Shown: piece by piece, positions 53,286 to 62,181 of the stretch
How the letters are laid out: every line of letters starts with the position of its first letter
Position numbering within the stretch: the first letter of the stretch is position 1
Source of the DNA: Bacteroidota bacterium
GTDB lineage: Bacteria; Bacteroidota; Bacteroidia; Chitinophagales; Chitinophagaceae
NCBI GenBank assembly: GCA_023423405.1
Contig: JAFAFR010000084.1
Span: forward strand, 62,001-126,000
DNA: 64,000 bases
Direction: 5' to 3'
Notes under the pieces: generated by a model
The model's input: only the letters and a program-made list of their open reading frames with translations
Database searches by the model: none
Told to the model about the DNA's origin: nothing
Made by a program: the position numbers and the translations under genes

Positions 53286-54401
53286 CTAACCCGCTTCTGC
53301 GTAGTCGCGCACTATATTGTACAGCGTATCTCTTTCCACCGGCCGGCGCCCCACCTGTTTGATCAGGGCCACCAGTTCGGTAGTGGTCATAGCCGGGTGT
53401 TGTTCTTCAGAGCCGGCCAGTGAATAGATCCTGGTGGAATCGTCAATGGTGCCGTCTATGTCGTTTACACCAAAGCCCAGCGTCAACTGCGCGCTGTTTC
53501 GGCCCAGCATGGGCCAGTAAGCTTTCAGGTGTGGAAAATTATCGAGGTAGATGCGCGCCACGGCATACATTTTCATGTCTTCCACAATGGTGCTTTCGGG
53601 GATATGACTCATCTCGTTGTCCTTGTTCCGGAACTTGAGCGGAATGAAAGTGTTGAAGCCTCCGGTTTCATCCTGCAATTGTCGAAGCTGCTCCATGTGA
53701 TCGATGCGATGGCCATAATTTTCGATGTGGCCGTAAAGCATGGTGGCATTGCTGTGCATGCCCAGTTTGTGCGCGGCGCGGTGTATTTCCAGCCATCCTT
53801 TCGCGTCCACTTTATCGTCGCAGATCTGCTGCCTTATCTCGGGCGCAAATATTTCAGCGCCGCCGCCGGGAAGGGAGTCGAGCCCCGCCTCGTGTAACAA
53901 CTGAAGCCCTTCCCCGGGCGATAATTTTGCTTTCCGGAACATATAGTCCAGCTCCACCGGCGTAAAACCTTTGATGTGCAGGTCGGGACGGTGCGCCCGG
54001 ATCTGGCGCAGCAGGTCGGCGAAAAAGGAGAGGGTCAGCTTGGGGTGAACACCGCCCACAATATGCACTTCCGTCACCGGTTGCCCGTCGTATTTTTTTA
54101 CGATGTCGAGCATTTGCGAAGTGGTCAGCTCCCAGCCGTCTTCGCGATGCGCATACAGTTTGGAGTAAGAACAGAACTTGCAACTGAACACACACACATT
54201 AGTGGGCTCAATATGAAAGTTGCGGTTGAAATAAGTAGTATGGCCGTGCTTTTTTTCGCGGACAAAATTAGCCAGCGAGCCCAGCCATCCAAGGCTGCCT
54301 CTTTCAAACAAAAGCACGCCTTCTTCTTCGCTGATCCTTTCGCCATTCCTCACTTTGTCTTCGATGGCCGCAAGGGCCGGGTCCTGCACGAATGTTGCCA
54401 T
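53286..54401 (-). CDS. mqnE: Aminofutalosine synthase MqnE (radical SAM)
   Basis: 371 residues. Joins S-adenosylmethionine-derived adenosine to the chorismate-derived enolpyruvylbenzoate in the futalosine route to menaquinone. Radical SAM cluster motif CVFSCKFC (Cys70, Cys74, Cys77; CX3CX2C); VHIVGGVHPKLTLSF and SLPGGGAEIF are typical of MqnE/MqnC/CofH-type enzymes. Complete length. Divergent from the nucleoside transporter with 79 bp; that transporter could salvage futalosine-derived nucleosides, which is only a guess. Confidence 0.92.
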   Translation of the reverse strand: MATFVQDPALAAIEDKVRNGERISEEEGVLLFERGSLGWLGSLANFVREKKHGHTTYFNRNFHIEPTNVCVFSCKFCSYSKLYAHREDGWELTTSQMLDIVKKYDGQPVTEVHIVGGVHPKLTLSFFADLLRQIRAHRPDLHIKGFTPVELDYMFRKAKLSPGEGLQLLHEAGLDSLPGGGAEIFAPEIRQQICDDKVDAKGWLEIHRAAHKLGMHSNATMLYGHIENYGHRIDHMEQLRQLQDETGGFNTFIPLKFRNKDNEMSHIPESTIVEDMKMYAVARIYLDNFPHLKAYWPMLGRNSAQLTLGFGVNDIDGTIDDSTRIYSLAGSEEQHPAMTTTELVALIKQVGRRPVERDTLYNIVRDYAEAG

Positions 54402-54480
54402 GGGGTTACTGGTTATTTCCCCGCGAAGTTAAGGACATCGCTGAAATGCCCTATCTTGCCGGAACCTAAATATTTACTGC

Positions 54481-55743
54481 ATGGGCCGCTTCCAGGGTGT
54501 TCTCGGTATTATATTGATTCTTGGTATAGCCTATCTTTTTTCCAACAACAAAAAACGCATCAATTTCCGGGTAGTGGGCAGCGGCCTGGCCCTGCAACTG
54601 ATGCTGGCCATCCTGATCCTGAAGATTCCCGCCGTTACCCGTTTTTTCCAGTACCTCGGCAGGGGCATGGAAAAAATTGAGCAATTCGCGCGGCAGGGCG
54701 CCAGCTTCGTTTATGGCGGCATTGCCACGGCGGCGCCCGACGGCAGTTTCGCGAATTACGCGGCCTCCGGTTTCGTATTCGCTTTCAATGTAACCGCTAC
54801 CATCATTCTTGTCTGCGCGCTGGTGGCCGTGTTTTACCATTTCGGTATTATGCAGCGGGTGGTGGCCGTGATCGCCCGGGCCATGAACTGGGTGATGCGC
54901 GTCAGTGGCGCCGAGGCGCTCAGCAATGTGGCCAGCGCTTTTGTGGGACAGGTAGAAGCGCAGGTGATGATCAGGCCCTACCTCGCATCGATGACCATGA
55001 GCGAACTGCTGGCCAGTATGAGCGGAAGCCTGGCTTGCATCGCGGGCGGCATACTGGTAGTGTACGCGAACATGGGCGCCCAGGCGGGACTCGACCTGGC
55101 GCCCAAACTCATCATGGCCAGCCTTATGGCCGCACCCGGCGCACTCGTCATCTCCAAGATCGTGATGCCTGAAACGGAAGAAAGCCAAACCATGGGCCGC
55201 GTGAAACTGGAAGTGAAAAGCCATTACACCAACGTGGTGGACGCCATTTCGCACGGCGCGGGCGATGGCTTTAAGATTGCCATGAACGTAATTGCCATGC
55301 TGATCGGCTTTATCGCCGTGATCGCCTGCCTCGACTGGGTGCTGATTAAAATTGGCCATATTTTCAACCCCGGCTTTGAGCTCAGCCTGAACTATATATT
55401 CGGAAAAGTTTTTTACCCCTTCGCCTGGGCCATGGGCGTGCCCATGCAGGATGTAGACGCTGTGGCCACCCTGCTGGGTCAGAAGCTCACCATCAATGAA
55501 TTTGTGGCTTTCCAGAACCTCACGAATAAATCGGTCCCGGTGGTCTCCGAAAAGGGATTGCTGATCGTCAGCGTTGCGATCTGCGGGTTTGCCAATTTCA
55601 GTTCCGTGGGCATGCAGATCGGTGGTATTGGCGAATTGGCGCCCAGCCGCCGAGCTGACCTGGCCCGGCTCGGACTAAAGGCACTGCTTTGCGGTACCCT
55701 GGCCAGTTATCTGAGCGCTACCATTGCGGGGATATTGATGTAG
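54481..55743 (+). CDS. Concentrative nucleoside transporter (NupC/CNT family)
   Basis: 420 residues, about 8-10 TM segments. CNT features: GSGLALQLMLAILIL at the N-terminus (G-x-ALQ motif), FVGQVEAQVMIRPYL (the transmembrane substrate/cation region, QTEAP-like), and C-terminal CGFANFSSVGMQIGGIGELAPSRR. Ion-coupled uptake of nucleosides. Convergent with the histidine kinase gene, 9 bp apart, no terminator between. Confidence 0.93.
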   Translation: MGRFQGVLGIILILGIAYLFSNNKKRINFRVVGSGLALQLMLAILILKIPAVTRFFQYLGRGMEKIEQFARQGASFVYGGIATAAPDGSFANYAASGFVFAFNVTATIILVCALVAVFYHFGIMQRVVAVIARAMNWVMRVSGAEALSNVASAFVGQVEAQVMIRPYLASMTMSELLASMSGSLACIAGGILVVYANMGAQAGLDLAPKLIMASLMAAPGALVISKIVMPETEESQTMGRVKLEVKSHYTNVVDAISHGAGDGFKIAMNVIAMLIGFIAVIACLDWVLIKIGHIFNPGFELSLNYIFGKVFYPFAWAMGVPMQDVDAVATLLGQKLTINEFVAFQNLTNKSVPVVSEKGLLIVSVAICGFANFSSVGMQIGGIGELAPSRRADLARLGLKALLCGTLASYLSATIAGILM

Positions 55744-55752
55744 GACCTGCCC

Positions 55753-57705
55753 TCAGGCCGTTGCAGCTTCATAAAGCGGAATTTCAACCACCACTTCGGT
55801 TCCCTGCGGCCGGTCGTGTATGGTGAGGGTGGCAGGTGAACTGCCCGGCCGCTGCCAGTGCTTTAATCTTTCGCGCGTGATGCTGGTGCCCATTGATTTG
55901 GATTTACCGGTCTCGTCCCGCGAACCGGGTTGATTTCGTCCCTTTCCATTGTCGATGATCCTGCATTCCAGCCGGCCTGCTTTTTCGGAAATATGAATAT
56001 CTATTTTACCGGTTCCTTTCATGCCGGCAACGCCGTGCCAGATGCTGTTCTCCACAAAGGGCTGCAAAATCATGGGCGGAATCAGCGTGTCTTCCTGCGA
56101 AATGTCTTCTGCCACATGGATATCGTACGCAAAGGCACGGCCGGTCCTTAATGCTTCCAACTCCATGTACAACCGCAGCGCCTGCAGGTCTTCTGTGAGT
56201 GGAATGGATGGTTCACTGCTGTTTTCCAGCACCATTCGGATCAGCTTTGCAAATTTGGTAAGATAGCGGTCGGCCGCTTCGAGGTCATTTTTGCGAATGA
56301 AGTCGGCAATGCTGCCGAGGCAATTAAAAATGAAGTGGGGATTCATCTGGCTGTGGAGTGCTTTCAGTTCGGTTTCTGCAATAGCCGAACGCAGTTCTGC
56401 CTCGCGCTGTTTCTGAACCGCGCTGCGCCGCCGGTTTCGTTGCCATACCAACAGGCCGCCTATTGCCAGTAACGCGGCACCGCCAATGATCGCACTGTTC
56501 CTGATCGTTTTTTGGCGGTGTAAGGCTGCCTGGTGTTCCGCTTCTTTTTTCTCCTGTTCAAAGTTCATTTTTGCTTTGAGCAGGGCCTCCTTCTTTTCGT
56601 CGTTGAAAATTGAATCCCTGTATTGTTTTAAATGCTTATGGGCCTGCAGCGCTGCAGGATAATTCTTCATGGCCTCGTGGATGATGGCCATGTTTTCCCA
56701 GGCTTCGCTTTCCCGCTGTACATCGCCCATTTCGTGAAGGGATTGCAAAGCCAGTTTTTCAAGGGCCAGGGCTGTATCGAGCCGGGCGGCGGGTGAAATA
56801 CCATAGCGCCGGAGAATGCTGTCGGGAGCCAGGCGATACATGTCGGACAAATGATGCCGGGCTATGGCCACTCCCTGTGGATTATTTATTTTCTGTCCCA
56901 GCGCTATGGTATATTGATAGGTTTGGATCGCCGAATCGTACTGTTTCCTTTCATAATAAACGCCGGCCAGCGTATTGGTGGCGGTGGACAATTGCCGGAA
57001 ATTATTCGTTTTTTCCGCCAGCGCTCTGGCGGCCCGCGCGAAATGAGCGGCAGAGTCCAGGTGCAGGTAAGCCGGCTGCGTACAGGCTGCTCCCATATTG
57101 TTCAGCGCGCTGATCATGTTGGCGGTATCGCCCATCGACCGGAACAATTCCAGCACTTTGCCGTAGTGTTCAATCGCTTCTCCGTAGTTACCCATGTGTT
57201 GCTGCACCAGTGCCAGGTTGCCTCTTGCAACTGCCTGAACCGGAACAAGGCTTTTCTTCTCGCCTACGGCCAGTGCCTGGTAGAAATAATTGCTGGCTTC
57301 GATATAGGCCGACCGGTTGTGGTACACTGTTCCGATGCGCATCAGCAATGACGCGATACCCTTATCGTCCTTCCGTTCTTCCTGGATCTTCAGGGCTTCT
57401 TTGAAATAATATTCGGCCGAGTCATACTCGCCGCGTACATCGAAATTATCTCCCTTGTATTTCAGCGCATCGGATTCCAGGGCGGGCAATTTCAACTGGC
57501 GCGCCAACCCGATCGCTGCTGTGGAAAACAACAGGCCACTGTCTGTATTGATGTCGTAATACTGCCTCGACAGGGTCACCAATTGCTTCAAATAATGGCT
57601 GTCGGCTTTGGGAGGATGCTCCAGGTCAGGGATAGCCGGCAATTCCTGGGCGAAGGCAAAAAAATGACAACAGCCGGCCAGCACCAGCAACGGGATTCTG
57701 CGCAT
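55753..57705 (-). CDS. LytS-type sensor histidine kinase with TPR sensor region
   Basis: 650 residues. Signal peptide (1-19), a periplasmic array of TPR-like helices (about 75-365, e.g. GEYDSAEYYFKEALKIQEE), coiled coil, one TM (about 402-421), then a His_kinase domain: SQMNPHFIFNCLGSI with phospho-acceptor His457, N-box PFVENSIWHG (Asn553) and DNGKGR (585-590). It should phosphorylate a LytTR regulator; the likely one is at 59224-59964, but two opposite-strand genes separate them, which is unusual. The upstream region carries paired 11-mers also found upstream of that regulator. Confidence 0.9.
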   Translation of the reverse strand: MRRIPLLVLAGCCHFFAFAQELPAIPDLEHPPKADSHYLKQLVTLSRQYYDINTDSGLLFSTAAIGLARQLKLPALESDALKYKGDNFDVRGEYDSAEYYFKEALKIQEERKDDKGIASLLMRIGTVYHNRSAYIEASNYFYQALAVGEKKSLVPVQAVARGNLALVQQHMGNYGEAIEHYGKVLELFRSMGDTANMISALNNMGAACTQPAYLHLDSAAHFARAARALAEKTNNFRQLSTATNTLAGVYYERKQYDSAIQTYQYTIALGQKINNPQGVAIARHHLSDMYRLAPDSILRRYGISPAARLDTALALEKLALQSLHEMGDVQRESEAWENMAIIHEAMKNYPAALQAHKHLKQYRDSIFNDEKKEALLKAKMNFEQEKKEAEHQAALHRQKTIRNSAIIGGAALLAIGGLLVWQRNRRRSAVQKQREAELRSAIAETELKALHSQMNPHFIFNCLGSIADFIRKNDLEAADRYLTKFAKLIRMVLENSSEPSIPLTEDLQALRLYMELEALRTGRAFAYDIHVAEDISQEDTLIPPMILQPFVENSIWHGVAGMKGTGKIDIHISEKAGRLECRIIDNGKGRNQPGSRDETGKSKSMGTSITRERLKHWQRPGSSPATLTIHDRPQGTEVVVEIPLYEAATA

Positions 57706-57721
57706 GGGAGGGGTTTGGTCA

Positions 57722-57753
57722 CGAAAAATAAATCAAATGCCGCAAATAATAAA
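57722..57753 (+). promoter_or_regulatory. Paired 11-mer operator candidate (kinase side)
   Basis: CGAAAAATAAA (57722-57732) and CAAATAATAAA (57743-57753), starts 21 bp apart. Sits between divergent genes: 16 nt upstream of the kinase ATG and 51 nt upstream of the small membrane protein ATG. Matches the pair at 60014-60045. Confidence 0.6.
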
Positions 57754-57804
57754 TACGGGTTTTATCCCGGCCTGCCCGGTTGTTTCTTTATCAAAATTTC
57801 AACA

Positions 57805-58077
57805 ATGAAACTGGTAGGAATTCTTTTCGTGGCTGCCGGACTCTACTTATTGTTTTGGTCGGGCAAAGTGGTGTATAAAATATTTTCGGGAGGAATGTTG
57901 CCGCTCAAACCCAAACCGGGACAAACGGTCGAGGAATATGAAAAGGAAGTAAGGGGCACGGAAATGAGTAAACTCTCTGCCCGGCCGCAAAAAATGATGG
58001 GCAAATACATGCTGTCGATGTTTGCCGTAATGGCTGCCTTTGTGCTGCTGATTATCGGATGGATCATTCTTGCCTAG
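57805..58077 (+). CDS. Small two-TM membrane protein in the LytS/LytTR locus
   Basis: 90 residues, unrecognised. TM1 at about 2-20 (KLVGILFVAAGLYLLFWSG), a short charged loop (KPKPGQTVEEYEKEVRGTEMSKL), TM2 at about 70-88. ATG 57805 is chosen because the region between here and the next upstream in-frame start is operator/promoter sequence. Likely first gene of a unit with 58128 and a target of the paired repeat 51 nt upstream. Confidence 0.7.
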   Translation: MKLVGILFVAAGLYLLFWSGKVVYKIFSGGMLPLKPKPGQTVEEYEKEVRGTEMSKLSARPQKMMGKYMLSMFAVMAAFVLLIIGWIILA

Positions 58078-58127
58078 GGCCAGGATTGTTCTGCCACCAA
58101 TTATCGGCTAACTGCTAAAGCAAAAAA

Positions 58128-59216
58128 ATGAAGAAGCCCAACCTGGTTGTGACGATGCAGGTAACGATTGCATTACTTGTGCATACCGCAGTTCCCGCGC
58201 AGCAGAAAGAAGACTGCTTTGCCTTTTACCCGTTCAAAGCGGGTGATATTGTCAAATACCTGGTTACAACGCGCAGTGTCAATAACGCCGGATTGGGCAT
58301 TTTTGAAGTGACGCATACCTACCTGCCCGCGAACGACAGGAAGATCGGCGGCAAATTGTACAGAAGCCTGTTGAAAGACGAAGACGTCCAGACGCTGAAT
58401 CTGCCGGGGAAGGGATTGTCTTTTTACCTGAAAGCTCCGCATCGCACGGATCGCATTTACCTGGGTTGCGGCACTATCAACAATTTGCCGAAGGAAAGAT
58501 ATGTGTACGAATTGCGGGAGATCGTTCAATTGAATTCGAAGATCACGGGCTATTATACACAGGTAACGGAATCCTACAACACCCGCATTTCTTCCCTTAT
58601 TCCCACCCAGGTGAATTACGAGGATCTGCCGATTGTGGAAATAGAAAAACTGGGAACCGGTTCATTCAATGAAAGACATCTGTACACCACTTTAACCGAT
58701 CCGGAAAGAGTGCTGGAAGTGAACCAGGAAATCAGGGCCGACAGGTCGGAAAGGAATACAGAAAACCCCTACGAATACAGGGAATTTTATTTTCTGGGCA
58801 CAGAAGATACCCTGTCGGTTTTGGGCAAACAATACCGGAATGCCGTTCTGTTCAAGGAAGATATTTACCGGTCATCAAAAGCAGGTGTGCCGAAAGACCC
58901 GGTGCTGATCGCTTCTGAGATAACAGCGTTTGTAAAGGGCGTTGGCCCTGTCATCCGGTCGCGGTATGAAAAGAACAGTATTCCAATGAACCAGACGGAG
59001 CGGGTGTACAGAGGCTTGTCGGCTAAAGAGTGGAACGACGGCAGCGAAATAGTAACTGTTTGGGAATTGGTGCCGCCTGGCATCGAACCCCAAAGCAGCA
59101 TCTCAAAAGCCTTCCTGCTGACGAACTCCGAGGCGGAAACGACCGCGTTCCTGAAAGACCGGATAGATGCAGTTTTTAAAGACCCGGATTATAAGAAAGG
59201 TGCGGGCAGAAAATAG
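58128..59216 (+). CDS. Exported protein of unknown function, LytS/LytTR locus
   Basis: 362 residues. Signal peptide (1-25, ending AVPAQ), then a beta-rich region beginning CFAFYPFKAGDIVKYLVTT, loosely like the YFPLxxGxxWxY opening of TapB/DUF3108-type proteins. GTEDTLSVLGKQYRNAVLFKED and VKGVGPVIRSRY fit that comparison (VGLVK-like strand near the end), but the match is weak. No catalytic motif seen. Lies between the kinase and regulator genes on the opposite strand, 50 bp after the small membrane protein; stop is 7 bp from that of the regulator. Confidence 0.6.
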   Translation: MKKPNLVVTMQVTIALLVHTAVPAQQKEDCFAFYPFKAGDIVKYLVTTRSVNNAGLGIFEVTHTYLPANDRKIGGKLYRSLLKDEDVQTLNLPGKGLSFYLKAPHRTDRIYLGCGTINNLPKERYVYELREIVQLNSKITGYYTQVTESYNTRISSLIPTQVNYEDLPIVEIEKLGTGSFNERHLYTTLTDPERVLEVNQEIRADRSERNTENPYEYREFYFLGTEDTLSVLGKQYRNAVLFKEDIYRSSKAGVPKDPVLIASEITAFVKGVGPVIRSRYEKNSIPMNQTERVYRGLSAKEWNDGSEIVTVWELVPPGIEPQSSISKAFLLTNSEAETTAFLKDRIDAVFKDPDYKKGAGRK

Positions 59217-59223
59217 TTCGCGT

Positions 59224-59964
59224 TCATCGCTGCAAACGTATAAGGAATTCAGCCTTGCGGCGGACGGACACTTCTATCTCTGTATTGTCTTTCAGTTTAA
59301 CGTAGCCGCCTCTTCCCCTGTTATAGGCTTTCACTTCGTCGAGGTTCACCAGGTCTGAATTGTGCACGCGGAAAAAATGGTGATCGGATAACATTTCTTC
59401 GAATTCCCGGATCGTTCTGGCCACGGTTATTTTCTGCTTGTCGCGCATATGGATTACCGTATAGTTGATCTCCGCATGGCAGCGGATGATGTCTTCCACT
59501 TTCAGTACCAGCAGCCCGTTCGCTACCGGAACACAAATGCGTTTTGAATCGCTGTAGAGGTTCCCCAGCAGCACTTCCAGTTTTTGCGTGGTTTGTATGC
59601 TGGCATTCTTTTTAAGATGCCTGTTCACGGCCTGTTTCAGGTCTTCGGCATCTATCGGTTTCAGCAGGTAATCGAGGGCGCTGAAGCGAAAGGCCCGGGC
59701 TGCATATTTATCGTAAGCCGTTGTGAAAACGATCTCGAAGTTCACTTCACCCACATCGCGCAGGAGGTCGAAGGCTGTCGTTTCGCCCAGTTGAATGTCC
59801 AGGAAGACCAGGTCAGGCTTGTATTTCTGAATGGCCCTGCCTGCATCGGCTGCATTGGTGAACGCATCCATTATATGAACCGTGTCGCCGCACTGCGTTT
59901 CCAGCAACATGGCCAGCCGGTCGATGCAGTGCTGTTCATCGTCTATTATCATTGTTCGGATCAT
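59224..59964 (-). CDS. LytTR-family response regulator
   Basis: 246 residues. Receiver domain with acidic pair (IIDDEQ), phospho-acceptor Asp56 in LVFLDIQLG, FTTAYDKYAARAF and YLLKPID (switch Lys about 107). LytTR DNA-binding domain from about 143 to the end (ICVPVANGLLVLKVEDIIRC, YTVIHMRDKQKITVARTIREFE in part, FFRVHNSDLVNLDEVKAYN). Expected to bind pairs of short direct repeats. The paired 11-mers upstream of its own gene and of the kinase gene are candidate sites. Confidence 0.93.
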   Translation of the reverse strand: MIRTMIIDDEQHCIDRLAMLLETQCGDTVHIMDAFTNAADAGRAIQKYKPDLVFLDIQLGETTAFDLLRDVGEVNFEIVFTTAYDKYAARAFRFSALDYLLKPIDAEDLKQAVNRHLKKNASIQTTQKLEVLLGNLYSDSKRICVPVANGLLVLKVEDIIRCHAEINYTVIHMRDKQKITVARTIREFEEMLSDHHFFRVHNSDLVNLDEVKAYNRGRGGYVKLKDNTEIEVSVRRKAEFLIRLQR

Positions 59965-60013
59965 ACCTGTAATTCAATGTCAAAATACGCATTTTACCCT
60001 GTTGCTCCTGTCG

Positions 60014-60045
60014 CGAATAATAAACCATCCGCAACGAATAATAAA
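60014..60045 (+). promoter_or_regulatory. Paired 11-mer operator candidate (regulator side)
   Basis: Two identical CGAATAATAAA copies at 60014-60024 and 60035-60045, 21 bp apart, between the divergent response regulator (50 nt to its ATG) and WG-repeat gene (54 nt to its ATG). Compare the pair at 57722-57753. Confidence 0.65.
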
Positions 60046-60099
60046 TGAGGATTGTCTGCACCGTTGCTGCCGCCTAGTTTTAGTGCATAAAATCAGTAT

Positions 60100-61647
60100 A
60101 TGCGTTATCGGTTATACCTGCTGCTGTTCTTCCTGCTGTACTATGCCCGCCCGCTGCACGCGCAGACCACCCAAAAGGTCACAAAAACCATCAATGATGC
60201 CGGTTCCGTCATCGACGCCGGCGATAAACTGATGAAAAAAGTGTTTCCCCGCGGGAATGAAAAACCCGGCGGCGAGCCTGGCAAAAAAAAGGAAGCCGCG
60301 TCGGCGCCGGACGCTGAAAACAACGGTAAGCCTGTGTCAGCCGGTAAAGCACCTGCCGAAACAGCATCCGCCGGAAAAGCAGGAAGCCTGCACCCACAGG
60401 TGGTATGGGTGGAAGCAGACAACTTCTCCGATTTCAACGGCGGCGCTGCGGTTATCAAAAGGGGAAACGCCTCCGCGCTGATCAATGCCCTGGGCGAAAT
60501 GATCATTCCCTACAACTCGCCGCTGGAGCTGAACTCGCTGAGAACCAACCACGACTATCGCGGGCAGTGGGGGTTCTTTTCGGGATACGACCGGGCTGCC
60601 AACAAGAGCTTTCTGCTGAGTGCTTCCGGGAAAAAGATATTCGACAGAGGAAATAAAGATGTTTCGGTGCAAAGCATACCCAGTGAAGACAGCCGCTATC
60701 TTTCTTATCGCGGAAACGACCGCCAGACCATGTTCTACGTGGATACAACCGGAAAACTTTTTGCCATCACCAATCCCAACCCCTCCGGCATTTCGTCCGA
60801 TACCCGCATCAGCGAAGGATTGGTGCTGGTGCAGGCGCGCATCAAAAACGACCTGTATCAATACGGCTATAAGAACCTGAACGATAAATGGGTCATTTCC
60901 CCCACCTACGACGAAGCCGAACCTTTTTCCGAGGGCATGGCGGTGGTCGGTAAAAAGAATGAATTCGGAGAAATGAAATACGGGTATATTGACCGTTCGG
61001 GAAAACAAGTGATACCCATCCAATATAGCCAGAAGCCGCACCCGTTCCGGTATGGCGCAGCCATTGTGGAACCGGTCAGGAACAACAGCGCAGGTTTGCA
61101 CTATATCCTTATCAATGCAAAAGGGGAGACCCTGACCCAGGTGTTCAGGAGGGAAACAGATAGGAACGGCAATAAACCCAACCTGCCTGCTCTTCGCACT
61201 TTCACAAACGGTCTCATAATCTGCTTCGACGGCAAAAAACTGATCCTGGATAGTGCAGGGAATATCATTCCCTTCGCCAGTTTTTTAACCTCGCTGGGAC
61301 TGCCTGATGAAACAACCCGTTTTGGTTGGGAAAGCGATGGGACGGGCGGCTCCGCTTTATCCTCCGCCCTGGAGAAACGGCTGGACCCGCCCGTAGTGTA
61401 TTACGAAAGCAAACACACCTACCAGAACCGGAACATCCTGCAATTGAAAGGCTTTGCATTGTTTCACCAGAAAAAAGCAGTGGAACCGGTTTTTTCAGAG
61501 ATACGCAGCTTTGACCCCGTGAGCCGGCTGGCCTATGCAAAAATGCCGGTTGGAAAAGATATGAGTAAGGCAGATGCTTTCCGGGAAGGCTACATCAATG
61601 AAGACGGCGTTTTTGTGATCGTAAAAAAAGCCGCCGGCGATTTCTGA
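60100..61647 (+). CDS. WG-repeat-containing exported protein
   Basis: 515 residues. Signal peptide (1-22, ending LHAQ), a low-complexity Lys/Gly/Ala/Pro linker (about 45-100), then a beta-rich region of WG-type repeats: GQWGFFSGYD, YGYKNLNDKWVISPTYDEAE, YGYIDRSGKQVIPIQYSQ, and a final FALFHQKKAVEPVFSEI. WG repeats form beta-propeller-like or solenoid binding surfaces; the ligand is unknown. Its promoter region carries the paired 11-mers, so it is a likely output of the adjacent two-component system. Confidence 0.78.
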   Translation: MRYRLYLLLFFLLYYARPLHAQTTQKVTKTINDAGSVIDAGDKLMKKVFPRGNEKPGGEPGKKKEAASAPDAENNGKPVSAGKAPAETASAGKAGSLHPQVVWVEADNFSDFNGGAAVIKRGNASALINALGEMIIPYNSPLELNSLRTNHDYRGQWGFFSGYDRAANKSFLLSASGKKIFDRGNKDVSVQSIPSEDSRYLSYRGNDRQTMFYVDTTGKLFAITNPNPSGISSDTRISEGLVLVQARIKNDLYQYGYKNLNDKWVISPTYDEAEPFSEGMAVVGKKNEFGEMKYGYIDRSGKQVIPIQYSQKPHPFRYGAAIVEPVRNNSAGLHYILINAKGETLTQVFRRETDRNGNKPNLPALRTFTNGLIICFDGKKLILDSAGNIIPFASFLTSLGLPDETTRFGWESDGTGGSALSSALEKRLDPPVVYYESKHTYQNRNILQLKGFALFHQKKAVEPVFSEIRSFDPVSRLAYAKMPVGKDMSKADAFREGYINEDGVFVIVKKAAGDF

Positions 61648-61685
61648 CAAGGGCGATTTCTGACCGCACACAAACAATAAAGTAC

Positions 61686-61725
61686 AAAAAGCCGCTGCCG
61701 CTGAGGTATTCTCAACGGCAGCGGC
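61686..61725 (-). terminator. Terminator of the thioredoxin gene
   Basis: Perfect 10-bp stem GCCGCTGCCG (61691-61700) and CGGCAGCGGC (61716-61725), extended by an inner TGAG/CTCA stem, with AAAAA at 61686-61690 giving a U-tract on the minus strand only. Confidence 0.85.
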
Positions 61726-61771
61726 ATACACTATTTATATCCCGCGCCGGGCAGCGGGTTATGGGCGATCC

Positions 61772-62089
61772 TTAGAGGTTCGCTTCGATCTTCTTTACAA
61801 AATTCGCTTTGGGCTGTGCGCCTACCAGCTTGTCCACCACCTGGCCGTTCTTTACGAAAAGAATAGCGGGAATAGAAGTGATGCCATAGTTGATGGAAAG
61901 CTGCGGGTTGTTGTCAACATTCACTTTGCCGATCTTCACTTTCCCGTCGTATTCCTTCGACAGCTCTTCGATAACGGGACCAATCGCGCGGCAGGGACCA
62001 CACCATTCTGCCCAGAAGTCGATCACACTCAATTTATCGGATGCCAGCACTTCCTGCTGGAAATTTGCATCGGTGAATTCTAAAGCCAT
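61772..62089 (-). CDS. trxA: Thioredoxin
   Basis: 105 residues. Disulfide reductase with active site WCGPC at residues 29-33 (FWAEWCGPC), cis-Pro in SIPAILFVKNG. Start ATG 62089 (MALEFTDANF) gives standard length; the in-frame ATG further upstream would cover the promoter box. Downstream of dnaE on the same strand with 92 bp between, and with its own promoter. Confidence 0.95.
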   Translation of the reverse strand: MALEFTDANFQQEVLASDKLSVIDFWAEWCGPCRAIGPVIEELSKEYDGKVKIGKVNVDNNPQLSINYGITSIPAILFVKNGQVVDKLVGAQPKANFVKKIEANL

Positions 62090-62121
62090 AGTTGTTGTTT
62101 TATTTGTTGTAGATAGTAACG

Positions 62122-62129
62122 CAAAAATA
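62122..62129 (-). promoter_or_regulatory. TAnnTTTG -7 box for trxA
   Basis: Minus-strand TATTTTTG, exact consensus, 32 nt upstream of the trxA ATG. Confidence 0.5.
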
Positions 62130-62181
62130 GGTCCCATGGTTGAATAACGCTGTTCTGACAGCGCCCGGATGTGCATAACCT

